Below are positions 11,308 to 18,754 of a stretch of DNA of 64,000 bases, piece by piece. Below the pieces are notes generated by a model. The model was not told the DNA's origin, made no database searches, and saw nothing but the letters and a program-made list of their open reading frames with translations. Source of the DNA: Nocardia salmonicida NBRC 13393 (GTDB taxonomy: Bacteria; Actinomycetota; Actinomycetes; Mycobacteriales; Mycobacteriaceae); assembly GCF_001613085.1 (NCBI RefSeq), contig NZ_BDBR01000005.1, positions 346,583-410,582 of the forward strand. The letters are read 5' to 3'. Made by a program: the position numbers and the translations under genes. Position 1 is the stretch's first letter. Every line of letters begins with the position of its first letter.

Positions 11308-11819
11308 CCGAGCGCCTCATCGAATCGAAGGACCGAGACGCCTGCGCCCCGGTTGCTGAATACGCGAAGTCGCGTCATGAGCATCGCCGCGAAGGTCTCG
11401 GCTTCCCACTCGGCGAGATCGTCGGCGCCGTCGTCGACGATCTGCGCGTGGGCGCGCTGGCTGAGCATGTAGGCGATCAGGTCGTCGCTGACTTCGAGGG
11501 TCGTCTCCACCGCGGGCGCGCCCTCGTGGTCGAAGACGATGTGGCCGAGTTCGTGCGCGAGGGTGTGATCGCGACTGGGGAGTGCGTCGGCGAGCACGAT
11601 GATGTCGCGCTCGGGATAGAACCGGCGCTGACCGCACACGCCGGGGCCCAGGTTCGCACTGGTTATTTCGATTTCGCGTTGCCGCTCCAGCGAGATGGCG
11701 TGGACCACCTCGTCGAGGGTGGTGGCGTCGAAGTCGGCGGCGACCGCGCACACCGCGTCGACGGCGGCGGCGACGCGGCGATAGGACCGGGAGGTGCTCT
11801 GGGTCTTGCTCTTACTCAT
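11304..11819 (-). CDS. ImmA/IrrE-type metallopeptidase domain protein
   Basis: A 171-residue protein with the zinc-peptidase motif HELGH in HTLAHELGHIVFDHEG near residue 90 and a downstream EWEAETFAAML helix carrying the expected third acidic ligand. This is the ImmA/IrrE (M78-like) domain; family members cleave or inactivate XRE-type repressors. The start is ATG 11819 after GAGGGGA; a GTG at 11834 lies on that ribosome site and is rejected. It sits 11 bp after the repeat-protein gene and overlaps the membrane-protein gene. Cleavage of the EspR-like regulator at 9725 is an untested inference. Confidence 0.82.
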   Translation of the reverse strand: MSKSKTQSTSRSYRRVAAAVDAVCAVAADFDATTLDEVVHAISLERQREIEITSANLGPGVCGQRRFYPERDIIVLADALPSRDHTLAHELGHIVFDHEGAPAVETTLEVSDDLIAYMLSQRAHAQIVDDGADDLAEWEAETFAAMLMTRLRVFSNRGAGVSVLRFDEALG

Positions 11820-11830
11820 CGAAGATCCCC

Positions 11831-12949
11831 TCACGACCTCGGTCCGAAGAACTCGGCACGCGCCGCGTTCACCCGCGCTTGGGCTGCCGCGGCACCTTGG
11901 AAACTCACTGCGCCCGAACCGGTCGCGGCGAGGGTCAGCGCGATCAGGCCGCCGATCACCGACAGCAGCTCGGGTTCGGGCAGGGCGCTGTTGTCGCTGG
12001 TCGGCTTGAACTCGTGGTTCGGCTTGGCCGCCGGCGCCGGTGCGGCCGCGGCGGGCGGCGCCGCGGGGGCCTGCGCCGCGGGTGGCACGGCTGCCGGAAC
12101 AGGCACTGCCACAGCCACATTTGGAACACCGGGGATCGCCGGTGCGGCGGGGATCGTGATCGACGGCAGAGCCGGTGCGGCCGGGACCGAGGGGATCGGG
12201 ATCAGGAGCAGCAGCAGTGGCGAGGCCGAACCGACGGCCGCCGAACCGACCGCGGCCGAGCCGACGGCGGCCGAACCCGCGCCCGCGGAACCTACCCCCG
12301 CGGAACCGACTGCGGCAGAACCGACTGCGGCAGAACCTGTTCCGAGGACAGCTGAGCCCGCGCCGAGTGCGGCGGAACCGGTACCCGCGGCGGCCGAGCC
12401 GACCGCGGCCGAACCCGTGCCGAGAACCGCGGCGGCTCCTGCCGAACCCGTACCGAGAACCGCTGCCGCACCTGCCGAACCCGTACCGAGAACCGCTGCC
12501 GCACCTGCCGAACCGGTGCCGAGGATGGCGGCCGCGCCTGCGGAGCCCGTACCGAGTACTACGCCCAGGCCCGCCGACCCGGTGCCGAGCAGCACGCCGA
12601 GCCCGGCCGAACCGGTGCCGAGGACAATGCCCGCGGCTGCCGAGCCCGTGCCTGCCGCGGCGGAGCCGACGGCGGCCGAGCCGGAAAGTGGGCCCGCGAC
12701 TTCCTTCTTGGGGAGATCATCGCTCGATTGGCCCGGGATGGCGAGGGGGGCCCATTCGCCTTCGTCCGCGATCGAGGCGCCTGACTGCGGGTTGCCGTTG
12801 CCCTGCCCACTGCTTCCGGTGTCGGGCGCCTGCGGCGCAGGTGTGGGCGGTTTTTCCGGGGCGGCCATCGCGACAGCGGGCCCTAAGAGCGCACAGCCGA
12901 CCAGGACACTCGCAGCGGCAAACACGCGCAACATGCGACCAATGGCCAT
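11831..12949 (-). CDS. Secreted Gly-Ser-Ala-rich repeat protein
   Basis: A 372-residue protein with no recognised family. Residues 1-30 form a signal peptide ending VAMA-A. A spacer of about 60 residues follows, then about 150 residues of repeats: seven or eight 11-residue units of type GTGSAGAAAVL and then five-residue units of type GSAAV. After a LLLLLIPIP run comes a Pro-Ala-rich stretch and a final hydrophobic segment (VIGGLIALTLAATGSG) that could anchor it. Start ATG 12949, with AAGGGGA 11 bases upstream; Met6 is an alternative. It leads the operon with the metallopeptidase and membrane protein. A cell-envelope or surface role is inferred from export and low complexity only. Confidence 0.78.
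   Translation of the reverse strand: MAIGRMLRVFAAASVLVGCALLGPAVAMAAPEKPPTPAPQAPDTGSSGQGNGNPQSGASIADEGEWAPLAIPGQSSDDLPKKEVAGPLSGSAAVGSAAAGTGSAAAGIVLGTGSAGLGVLLGTGSAGLGVVLGTGSAGAAAILGTGSAGAAAVLGTGSAGAAAVLGTGSAGAAAVLGTGSAAVGSAAAGTGSAALGAGSAVLGTGSAAVGSAAVGSAGVGSAGAGSAAVGSAAVGSAAVGSASPLLLLLIPIPSVPAAPALPSITIPAAPAIPGVPNVAVAVPVPAAVPPAAQAPAAPPAAAAPAPAAKPNHEFKPTSDNSALPEPELLSVIGGLIALTLAATGSGAVSFQGAAAAQARVNAARAEFFGPRS
12222..12686 (-). repeat. 33-bp and 15-bp coding tandem repeats in the secreted protein gene
   Basis: In-frame tandem repeats. Two neighbouring 33-bp units (12441-12473 and 12474-12506) are identical base for base, and the unit at 12408-12440 differs at few positions, which points to recent expansion. 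Units to the right are more diverged. The left part uses shorter 15-bp units encoding GSAAV. Confidence 0.85.
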
Positions 12950-13106
12950 GCGCTAGATCATCCCCTTAGTTATTCAGCGCAGCACTAACCCCCGGTCGCG
13001 ACACATTCCGGGATCGACGAACAGTAGCCCATAGTAAACCCAGGGCCTCAGCCCCGCAGAAGAGAGCAAGAGTCATCCAGCCCCCTAGACGTAGGTGACA
13101 TGCCAT

Positions 13107-13142
13107 AGGCGCAGGCCGGGGACTTTTCCCCGGCCTGCGCCT
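13107..13142 (-). terminator. Terminator of the Rv3548c-like SDR gene
   Basis: Perfect 16-bp stem (AGGCGCAGGCCGGGGA and complement) with a four-base loop, beginning 9 bp past the stop of the leftward gene at 13152. The region from here to 12950 holds no gene. Confidence 0.8.
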
Positions 13143-13151
13143 CAGAGTTAG

Positions 13152-14063
13152 CTACGCGCCGTAAACCGGCTCCGGCGGAGTGCTCTTCTCGATCAGTTCC
13201 TTGACGACCGGACCCAGCTCGGCAGGGTTCCAGCGAGCGCCACGATCGACCGGAGTGCCATGGAGCCAGCCCTGCGCCAGTGCGACCTTTCCGCCCTCTA
13301 CCTCGAACATCCGGCCGGTCACCCCGGCGGATTCGGTGCTGCCGAGCCACACCACCAGCGGCGAGACGTTCTCCGGAGCCATCGCGTCGAAGCCCGCGTC
13401 GGGAGCGGACATGGTGTCGGCGAAGACCGTCTCGGTCATCCGGGTGCGGGCGGCGGGGGCGATGGCGTTCACCGTCACGCCGTACCGGCCGAACTCAGCC
13501 GACGCGGTCAGTGTGAGGCCCGCGATACCCGCCTTGGCCGCGCCGTAGTTGCCCTGGCCGACGCTGCCCTGCAGACCGGCGCCGGAGCTGGTGTTGATCA
13601 CGCGGGCGTCCACCGGACGGCCCGCCTTCGATTCGGCCCGCCAGTACTCGGCCGCGTGCCGCATGGTGGCGAAGTGGCCCTTGAGGTGCACGCGAACCAC
13701 CGCGTCCCACTCGTCCTCGCCGAGGTTCACCAGCATGCGGTCGCGCACGAAGCCGGCGTTGTTGACCAGCACGTCGAGCCCGCCGAACGTGTCGACGGCC
13801 TGGCGGATCAGGCGGCGAGCGCCTTCCCAGTCGGCGACGTCGTCGTAGTTGGCGACGGCCTCGCCACCGGCGGCGACGATCTCGTCGACAACCTGCTGAG
13901 CGGGGGTTTCCGTGGTCGCGGCGCCGTCGAGTGCGGTGCCGACATCGTTGACCACCACGCGGGCGCCTGCTGCTGCGAAGGCCAGGGCGTGGGCGCGGCC
14001 GATTCCTCTTCCGGCGCCGGTCACGATTACCGTGCGGCCGGCGCAAATTGACTGGTCGTCCAT
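13152..14063 (-). CDS. Short-chain dehydrogenase of the HIP pathway (Rv3548c-like)
   Basis: SDR of 303 residues with the NAD(P)-binding TGAGRGIG motif at about residue 16, NNAG at about 108, and the catalytic Ser..Tyr-x3-Lys as NTSSGAGLQGSVGQGNYGAAK. The NAIAPAARTRMTETVFAD and ARWNPAELGPVV segments match Rv3548c, a member of the KstR2 regulon. It likely oxidises or reduces a hydroxyl/keto intermediate of C/D-ring breakdown. Start ATG 14063 behind AGGAG. It lies downstream of the Rv3549c-like SDR but separated by 221 bp that hold a long hairpin, so read-through may be modulated. Confidence 0.88.
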   Translation of the reverse strand: MDDQSICAGRTVIVTGAGRGIGRAHALAFAAAGARVVVNDVGTALDGAATTETPAQQVVDEIVAAGGEAVANYDDVADWEGARRLIRQAVDTFGGLDVLVNNAGFVRDRMLVNLGEDEWDAVVRVHLKGHFATMRHAAEYWRAESKAGRPVDARVINTSSGAGLQGSVGQGNYGAAKAGIAGLTLTASAEFGRYGVTVNAIAPAARTRMTETVFADTMSAPDAGFDAMAPENVSPLVVWLGSTESAGVTGRMFEVEGGKVALAQGWLHGTPVDRGARWNPAELGPVVKELIEKSTPPEPVYGA

Positions 14064-14100
14064 ATTGCACTCCTGTGTTTATTGGCGGCTGGCGCCGCGG

Positions 14101-14191
14101 GATTTTCGGCCCTGTGGGCCTCACATCCGAAGGGCGATACTGCGCCTTCGGCGTTCCGTCTCGCCCTTCGGATGCGAGGCGGCCGAAAATC
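14101..14191 (-). other. Long compound hairpin between two SDR genes
   Basis: Nested inverted repeats: outer arms GATTTTCGGCC (14101-14111) and GGCCGAAAATC (14181-14191), inner 18-base arms at 14120-14137 and 14161-14178 with a single mismatch, and a small CGC-CTTCG-GCG hairpin at the tip. The one inner mismatch is A-C in plus-strand RNA but a G-U pair in minus-strand RNA, which is the direction of the flanking genes. It could be an attenuator, an RNA-processing element or a small mobile repeat. Confidence 0.75.
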
Positions 14192-14270
14192 GTGGTGGTT
14201 GGGTTGGGCGGGTGGCGTTGGTTGCGGCAGGTGGGGGACGTTCAGTCGCTAGACGAGGTGACTACTGAGG

Positions 14271-14305
14271 GTTCGCATCGGCGGCTAGTTGTTCGCATTG
14301 GCGGC
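14271..14305. repeat. Short direct repeat spanning a stop codon
   Basis: The 15-base sequences GTTCGCATCGGCGGC (14271) and GTTCGCATTGGCGGC (14291) repeat with a 20-bp period. They cover the last codons and stop of the leftward SDR gene, so the C-terminal DAANANN may come from a slip duplication. Confidence 0.6.
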
Positions 14306-15061
14306 GTCGAGGAAGGCAGGGCGTTCGCCGCCGCCGTGGACGACTAGGGCGGCGCCGGTGATGTGGGCGGCCAGGGGTGAGGCCAGGAAGAGGGCGGCGT
14401 TGCCGACGTCGGCGGGGCTGGCGAGGCGGCCGAGGGGGACGGTTTTCGCGACGGCCGCCACTCCCTCGGCGTCGCCGTAGTGCAGGTGGCTGAGTTCGGT
14501 CTCCACCGGGCCGACGACGACGGAGTTGAGCCGGACCTTCGGAGCCCACTCGACTGCCAGCGAGGAGACCAGATTGTCCAGGCCCGCCTTGGCCGCACCG
14601 TAGGCGGCGGTGCCCGGCGAGGGCCGGTGCCCGCTGACGCTGGTGATCATCACGATCGAGCCGCCCGCGTCCTGCTTCTGCATCAGCGCATTGGCCTGCT
14701 GGGAGATCAGCAGGGGCGCGAGCAGATTCAGCTCCACGATCTTGGCGTGGAATTTGGGGCTCGCGGCCTCGGCCATCGCGAACGGGGCGCCACCGGCGTT
14801 GTTCACCACATGATCGACCCGGCCGTACCTGGCGAGGATCTCGGCGAACATCGCCGCGACCACGTCGGCGTCGCGCACATCGCAGGTGAGGTGCTCGGTG
14901 TTGCGGCCGCCTGCCGTGATCGGTTCGTCGGCCGGTCTGCGCGCGCAGGTCAGCACCGTCGCGCCCGCGGCGAGGAAGGCCCGGCTGATTCCGGCGCCGA
15001 CGCCGCGTACGCCGCCCGTCACCAGAACGATCTGCTCGGAAAGGTCGATTTCTACAGCCAC
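14285..15061 (-). CDS. Short-chain dehydrogenase of the HIP pathway (Rv3549c-like)
   Basis: SDR of 258 residues. The cofactor motif is TGGVRGVG near residue 15, followed by NNAGG and the catalytic ITSVSGHRPSPGTAAYGAAK block. It corresponds by position and sequence to Rv3549c, divergent from echA20 and under KstR2. The GTG start at 15061 is 11 bp from the KstR2 operator and lacks a clear ribosome site, so the transcript may be leaderless. The exact substrate among the C/D-ring CoA thioesters is not established by sequence. Confidence 0.86.
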   Translation of the reverse strand: MAVEIDLSEQIVLVTGGVRGVGAGISRAFLAAGATVLTCARRPADEPITAGGRNTEHLTCDVRDADVVAAMFAEILARYGRVDHVVNNAGGAPFAMAEAASPKFHAKIVELNLLAPLLISQQANALMQKQDAGGSIVMITSVSGHRPSPGTAAYGAAKAGLDNLVSSLAVEWAPKVRLNSVVVGPVETELSHLHYGDAEGVAAVAKTVPLGRLASPADVGNAALFLASPLAAHITGAALVVHGGGERPAFLDAANANN

Positions 15062-15072
15062 CGTGTTAACCT

Positions 15073-15090
15073 ACCAAGCAATTGCTTGCT
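15073..15090. promoter_or_regulatory. KstR2 operator between the Rv3549c-like SDR and echA20
   Basis: ACCAAGCAATTGCTTGCT contains the perfect palindrome CAAGCAATTGCTTG. The KstR2 consensus ANCAAGNNCTTGNT fits in two overlapping registers (15073-15086 and 15077-15090), each with one mismatch. It lies between two divergent KstR2-type genes. Confidence 0.75.
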
Positions 15091-15131
15091 TTGTCTCGGG
15101 TTCGCCGGGGCGCGCACGAGGAGACATCGCG

Positions 15132-15896
15132 ATGGGGATTAACCGTCACACCGAAGCCGACGGGGTAGAGGTCGTCACAGTCGACTATCCGCCGGTCAAC
15201 GCCCTGCCCTCGGACGGCTGGTTCGCACTGGCCGACGCCGTCAGAGCAGCGGGCCGTAATCAGGAGACCCGGGTGGTCGTCCTGCGCGCGGAAGGCCGCG
15301 GGTTCAACGCGGGCGTCGACATCAAGGAGATGAACGCCGACGTCGGCCATACCGCGCTGATCCGCGCCAACCACGGCTGTTTCGACGCCTTCGCCGCGGT
15401 CTACGACTGTGAGGTGCCCGTGGTCACCGCGGTGAACGGCTTCTGCCTCGGCGGCGGCATCGGCCTGGTCGGCAACTCCGATGTCATCGTCGCCTCCGAC
15501 GACGCCACCTTCGGCCTGCCCGAAGTGGACCGTGGCGCGCTCGGCGCCGCAACGCATCTGTCTCGGCTGGTCCCCCAGCACCTGATGCGCACCATGTTCT
15601 ACACCGCGGGCAAACTCACCGCCCAGCAGCTGCACCACTTCGGCTCCGTGTACAAGGTGGTGCCGCGCGCCGAGCTCGACGCCGCCGCGATGGACGTCGC
15701 CAAGAACATCGCGAACAAGGACGGCCGCGTGATCCGGGCCGCCAAACGCGCGCTCAACGGCATCGACGTGCAGGACGTACACCGTTCCTACCGCTACGAA
15801 CAGGGCTTCACGATGGAGCTCAACCTCGCCGGGGTCGCCGACGAGATCAGGGCGCGCTTCGACGACGATCTCGCCGCGCAGAAGAAGGAGAGCTGA
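15132..15896 (+). CDS. echA20: Ring-opening crotonase EchA20
   Basis: Crotonase-fold protein of 254 residues. EchA20 hydrolytically opens one of the last two steroid rings in HIP degradation. Crotonase oxyanion features are present: GRGFNAGVDIKEMNAD and VNGFCLGGGIGL, with the acidic LPEVDRGALGA loop. It matches Rv3550 and is followed by ipdA six bases later. Start ATG 15132 behind GAGGAGA; the longer in-frame extension to 14886 runs over the operator and the divergent SDR and is rejected. Confidence 0.9.
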   Translation: MGINRHTEADGVEVVTVDYPPVNALPSDGWFALADAVRAAGRNQETRVVVLRAEGRGFNAGVDIKEMNADVGHTALIRANHGCFDAFAAVYDCEVPVVTAVNGFCLGGGIGLVGNSDVIVASDDATFGLPEVDRGALGAATHLSRLVPQHLMRTMFYTAGKLTAQQLHHFGSVYKVVPRAELDAAAMDVAKNIANKDGRVIRAAKRALNGIDVQDVHRSYRYEQGFTMELNLAGVADEIRARFDDDLAAQKKES

Positions 15897-15901
15897 AAGC
15901 C

Positions 15902-16783
15902 ATGCGCGACAAGAGAATGACCCTCGACGAGGTGGTCGGTGAGCTGCGCAGCGGCATGACCATCGGGATCGGCGGCTGGGGTTCGCGGCGCAAGCCGATG
16001 GCGCTGGTGCGCGCGCTGCTGCGCTCCGATGTCACCGACCTGACCGTGGTCACCTATGGCGGCCCCGACCTGGGCCTGCTGTGTTCGGCGGGCAAGGTCC
16101 GCAAGGCGTACTACGGGTTCGTGTCGCTGGATTCTGCGCCGTTCTACGACCCGTGGTTCGCGAAGGCGCGCACCGAGGGCGCGATCACCGTGCGCGAGAT
16201 GGACGAGGGAATGGTGAAGTGCGGGCTGCAAGCGGCCGCGGCGCGACTACCGTTCCTGCCGATCCGGGCCGGGCTCGGATCCGCCGTGCTCGACTTCTGG
16301 GAGGGCGAGCTGAAGACCGTCGCGTCGCCGTATCCCGCCGCCGACGGTCGCGTCGAGACCCTGGTCGCGATGCCGGCGCTGAATCTCGACGCGTCGTTCG
16401 TGCACCTGGATCTGGCCGACAAGCACGGCAACGCGGCCTACACGGGCGTCGATCCGTACTTCGACGATCTGTACTGCCTGGCGGCGGAGCGTCGCTATGT
16501 CTCGGTGGATCGCCTCGTCGAGACCGAGGAACTGGTGAAAGCCGTTCCGCAGCAGTCGATCATCCTCAACCGCATGCTGGTCGACGGTGTGGTCGAGTCG
16601 CCCGGTGGCGCGCACTTCACCTTCTCCGGCAGCTACGGGCGGGACGAGAAGTTTCAGAAGCACTATGTGGCCGCCGCGAAGACGCCGGAGTCGTGGGCCG
16701 AGTTCAAGGCTCGCTACCTGGATGTCTCCGAAGAGGAATACCAGTCCGCCGTGGCCGCGTTCGCTGAGGAGCAGAAGCTATGA
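15902..16783 (+). CDS. ipdA: IpdA, alpha subunit of the ring-C hydrolase
   Basis: A 293-residue member of the class I CoA-transferase alpha family, but IpdAB is a hydrolase that opens the last carbon ring of steroid catabolism (COCHEA-CoA). Family features are GMTIGIGGWGSRRKPMALVR, TYGGPDLGLLCSAGKV and the conserved acidic REMDEGMVKCGLQ segment near residues 98-110. It matches Rv3551. Its TGA overlaps the ipdB ATG, as expected for a stoichiometric heterodimer. Confidence 0.93.
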   Translation: MRDKRMTLDEVVGELRSGMTIGIGGWGSRRKPMALVRALLRSDVTDLTVVTYGGPDLGLLCSAGKVRKAYYGFVSLDSAPFYDPWFAKARTEGAITVREMDEGMVKCGLQAAAARLPFLPIRAGLGSAVLDFWEGELKTVASPYPAADGRVETLVAMPALNLDASFVHLDLADKHGNAAYTGVDPYFDDLYCLAAERRYVSVDRLVETEELVKAVPQQSIILNRMLVDGVVESPGGAHFTFSGSYGRDEKFQKHYVAAAKTPESWAEFKARYLDVSEEEYQSAVAAFAEEQKL

Positions 16784-17526
16784 CTATTACTCGTGCTGAG
16801 GTCTGCGTCGTCGCCGCCGCGGAAATCTTCCGCGGGGCCGGTGAGATCATGGCCAGTCCGATGTCGACGGTCACCACCATCGGCGCCCGGCTGGCCCGGC
16901 TCACCTTCGAACCCGACCTGCTGCTCTCCGACGGCGAGGCGCTGTTCTTCGCCGAGGTACCGGCGATCGGCGCCAAAGCCCCTGTCGAGGGCTGGATTCC
17001 GTTCTCCCGGGTGTTCGACGTGGTCGCCTCGGGCCGTCGCCATGTGGTGATGGGCGCCAACCAGATCGACCGGTTCGGCAACCAGAACCTGTCGGCCTTC
17101 GGTCCGCTCCAGCAGCCGACCAGGCAGATGTTCGGTGTGCGTGGCGCGCCGGGCAACACCATCAACCACGCGACCAGCTACTTCGTGCCCCGGCACAACA
17201 ACCGGGTGTTCGTCGACAAGGTCGACATCATCTCCGGAATCGGTTACGACCGCATCGATCCCGAGAATCCCGCCTACCGCTTCCATCACCTGCACCGCGT
17301 GGTGACCAACCTGGGCGTGTTCGACTTCAACGGTCCCGACCACACCCTGCGCGCACTGTCGCTGCACCCGGGCGTGAGCCCGGCCGAGGTCGCGGAGAAC
17401 ACCTCCTTCGAGATCGCCGAGCTGGGTTCGGCGGGCGAGACCAGGCTGCCGACCGAGGAAGAGCTGCGGATCATCCGAACCGTGCTCGATCCCAAGGGTT
17501 TCCGGGAGAAGGAAGTAGCGGCATGA
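16780..17526 (+). CDS. ipdB: IpdB, beta subunit of the ring-C hydrolase
   Basis: A 248-residue CoA-transferase beta-like protein, partner of IpdA and equivalent to Rv3552. Recognisable are SPMSTVTTIGARLARLTFEP, VVMGANQIDRFGNQN and FGVRGAPGNTINHATSYFVP. The start overlaps ipdA and the stop overlaps ipdC, each by four bases. Confidence 0.92.
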   Translation: MTITRAEVCVVAAAEIFRGAGEIMASPMSTVTTIGARLARLTFEPDLLLSDGEALFFAEVPAIGAKAPVEGWIPFSRVFDVVASGRRHVVMGANQIDRFGNQNLSAFGPLQQPTRQMFGVRGAPGNTINHATSYFVPRHNNRVFVDKVDIISGIGYDRIDPENPAYRFHHLHRVVTNLGVFDFNGPDHTLRALSLHPGVSPAEVAENTSFEIAELGSAGETRLPTEEELRIIRTVLDPKGFREKEVAA

Positions 17527-18608
17527 GCGCGCGCTTGCGGACCCCGCTGACCGAGTTGGTCGGGATCGAGCATCCCATCGTGCAGACCGGGATGGGCTGG
17601 GTCGCCGGTCCCCGCCTGGTCGCGGCCACCGCCAACGCGGGCGGACTCGGCATTCTCGCCTCGGCGACCATGACTTTCGAGGAGCTCGAGGCGGCGGTCG
17701 CCAAGACCAAGTCGCTCACCGACAAGCCCTTCGGCGTGAATATCCGCGCCGATGCCACCGACGCTCCCGAACGCATCGAACTGCTCATCCGTGAGCAGGT
17801 GCGGGTCGCGTCGTTCGCGCTGGCGCCGAAGAAGGAACTCATCGCTCGGCTCAAAGACGCCGGGGTGGTGGTCGTTCCGTCGATCGGCGCGGCCAAGCAC
17901 GCGGTGAAGGTGGCCTCGTGGGGCGCCGACGCGGTGATCGTGCAGGGCGGTGAGGGCGGCGGGCACACCGGACCGGTCGCCACCACCCTGCTGCTGCCGT
18001 CGGTGCTCGACGCCGTCGACATCCCGGTGATCGCGGCGGGCGGCTTCTTCGACGGTCGCGGTCTGGCTGCCGCGTTGTCCTACGGCGCGGCGGGCGTCGC
18101 GATGGGCACCCGCTTCCTGCTCACCCAGGAGAGCACCGTCCCCGAGGCGGTGAAGCAGGAGTACCTGGCCCGCGGCCTCCAGGACACGGTGGTGTCGGTG
18201 AAGGTCGACGGCATGCCGCACCGGATGCTCAACACCGAGCTGGTCGAGAAGCTGGAACACTCCGGCGGCTGGCGCGGGCTGTCGGCCGCGGTGAGCAACG
18301 CCGCCAAGTTCAAGAGCATGACCGGCATGAAGTGGTCCACGCTGATGCGCGACGGCCTGGCGATGCGAAAGACCAAGGACCTCAGCTGGTCTCAGGTCGT
18401 GATGGCGGCGAACTCGGCGATGCTGACCAAGGCCGGTCTCGTCGAGGGTCGCACCGACGCGGGCGTACTGCCCGCGGGCCAGGTCACCGGCATCATCGAC
18501 AGCTTGCCGACCGTGGCCGAACTGGTCGAACAGATCGTCGCCGACGCGGTGGCCCGGATCGCCGCGGTGAGCGCGTTGACCAGCGAGCCCGCCGCCGAAG
18601 CGCGCTGA
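17523..18608 (+). CDS. ipdC: IpdC, FMN-dependent oxidoreductase
   Basis: A 361-residue TIM-barrel flavoprotein of the nitronate monooxygenase/enoyl reductase type, matching Rv3553. IpdC works with EchA20 and IpdAB and changes the oxidation state of a ring intermediate before hydrolysis. Visible: HPIVQTGMGWVAGPRLVAAT, the FMN-binding VQGGEGGGHTG and AAGGFFDGRGLAAALSYGA. It ends the echA20-ipdA-ipdB-ipdC operon and a terminator follows. Confidence 0.9.
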   Translation: MSARLRTPLTELVGIEHPIVQTGMGWVAGPRLVAATANAGGLGILASATMTFEELEAAVAKTKSLTDKPFGVNIRADATDAPERIELLIREQVRVASFALAPKKELIARLKDAGVVVVPSIGAAKHAVKVASWGADAVIVQGGEGGGHTGPVATTLLLPSVLDAVDIPVIAAGGFFDGRGLAAALSYGAAGVAMGTRFLLTQESTVPEAVKQEYLARGLQDTVVSVKVDGMPHRMLNTELVEKLEHSGGWRGLSAAVSNAAKFKSMTGMKWSTLMRDGLAMRKTKDLSWSQVVMAANSAMLTKAGLVEGRTDAGVLPAGQVTGIIDSLPTVAELVEQIVADAVARIAAVSALTSEPAAEAR

Positions 18609-18671
18609 CCGGTCGAAGCTCGCCCCCGACTCGACGGCCTGGAGCGTCCGTCGAGTTCGCCGGGTGATCAG

Positions 18672-18723
18672 AGCGCCGGACCAGGTGCGACGCCCACAAG
18701 GCGCGCCCGGGTCCGGCGCTTTT
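18672..18723 (+). terminator. Terminator of the echA20-ipdABC operon
   Basis: Eleven-base perfect arms AGCGCCGGACC and GGTCCGGCGCT with a loop of 27 bases and a short T-run, 63 bp after ipdC. Confidence 0.7.
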
Positions 18724-18754
18724 CGCTGTTGTCCGTGACGCCCCCGGCGAAAAA

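Noticed and set aside
12222..12686. Regular 33-bp repeats as a possible CRISPR array
   Set aside because: Units abut with no unique spacers, stay in one reading frame and encode a periodic peptide.
11301..12956. A 551-codon plus-strand frame with Ala-Glu-Pro-Thr repeats
   Set aside because: It is the complement of the repeats in the leftward secreted protein and continues across the antisense of the metallopeptidase. The leftward frame has a signal peptide, a start context and operon overlap.
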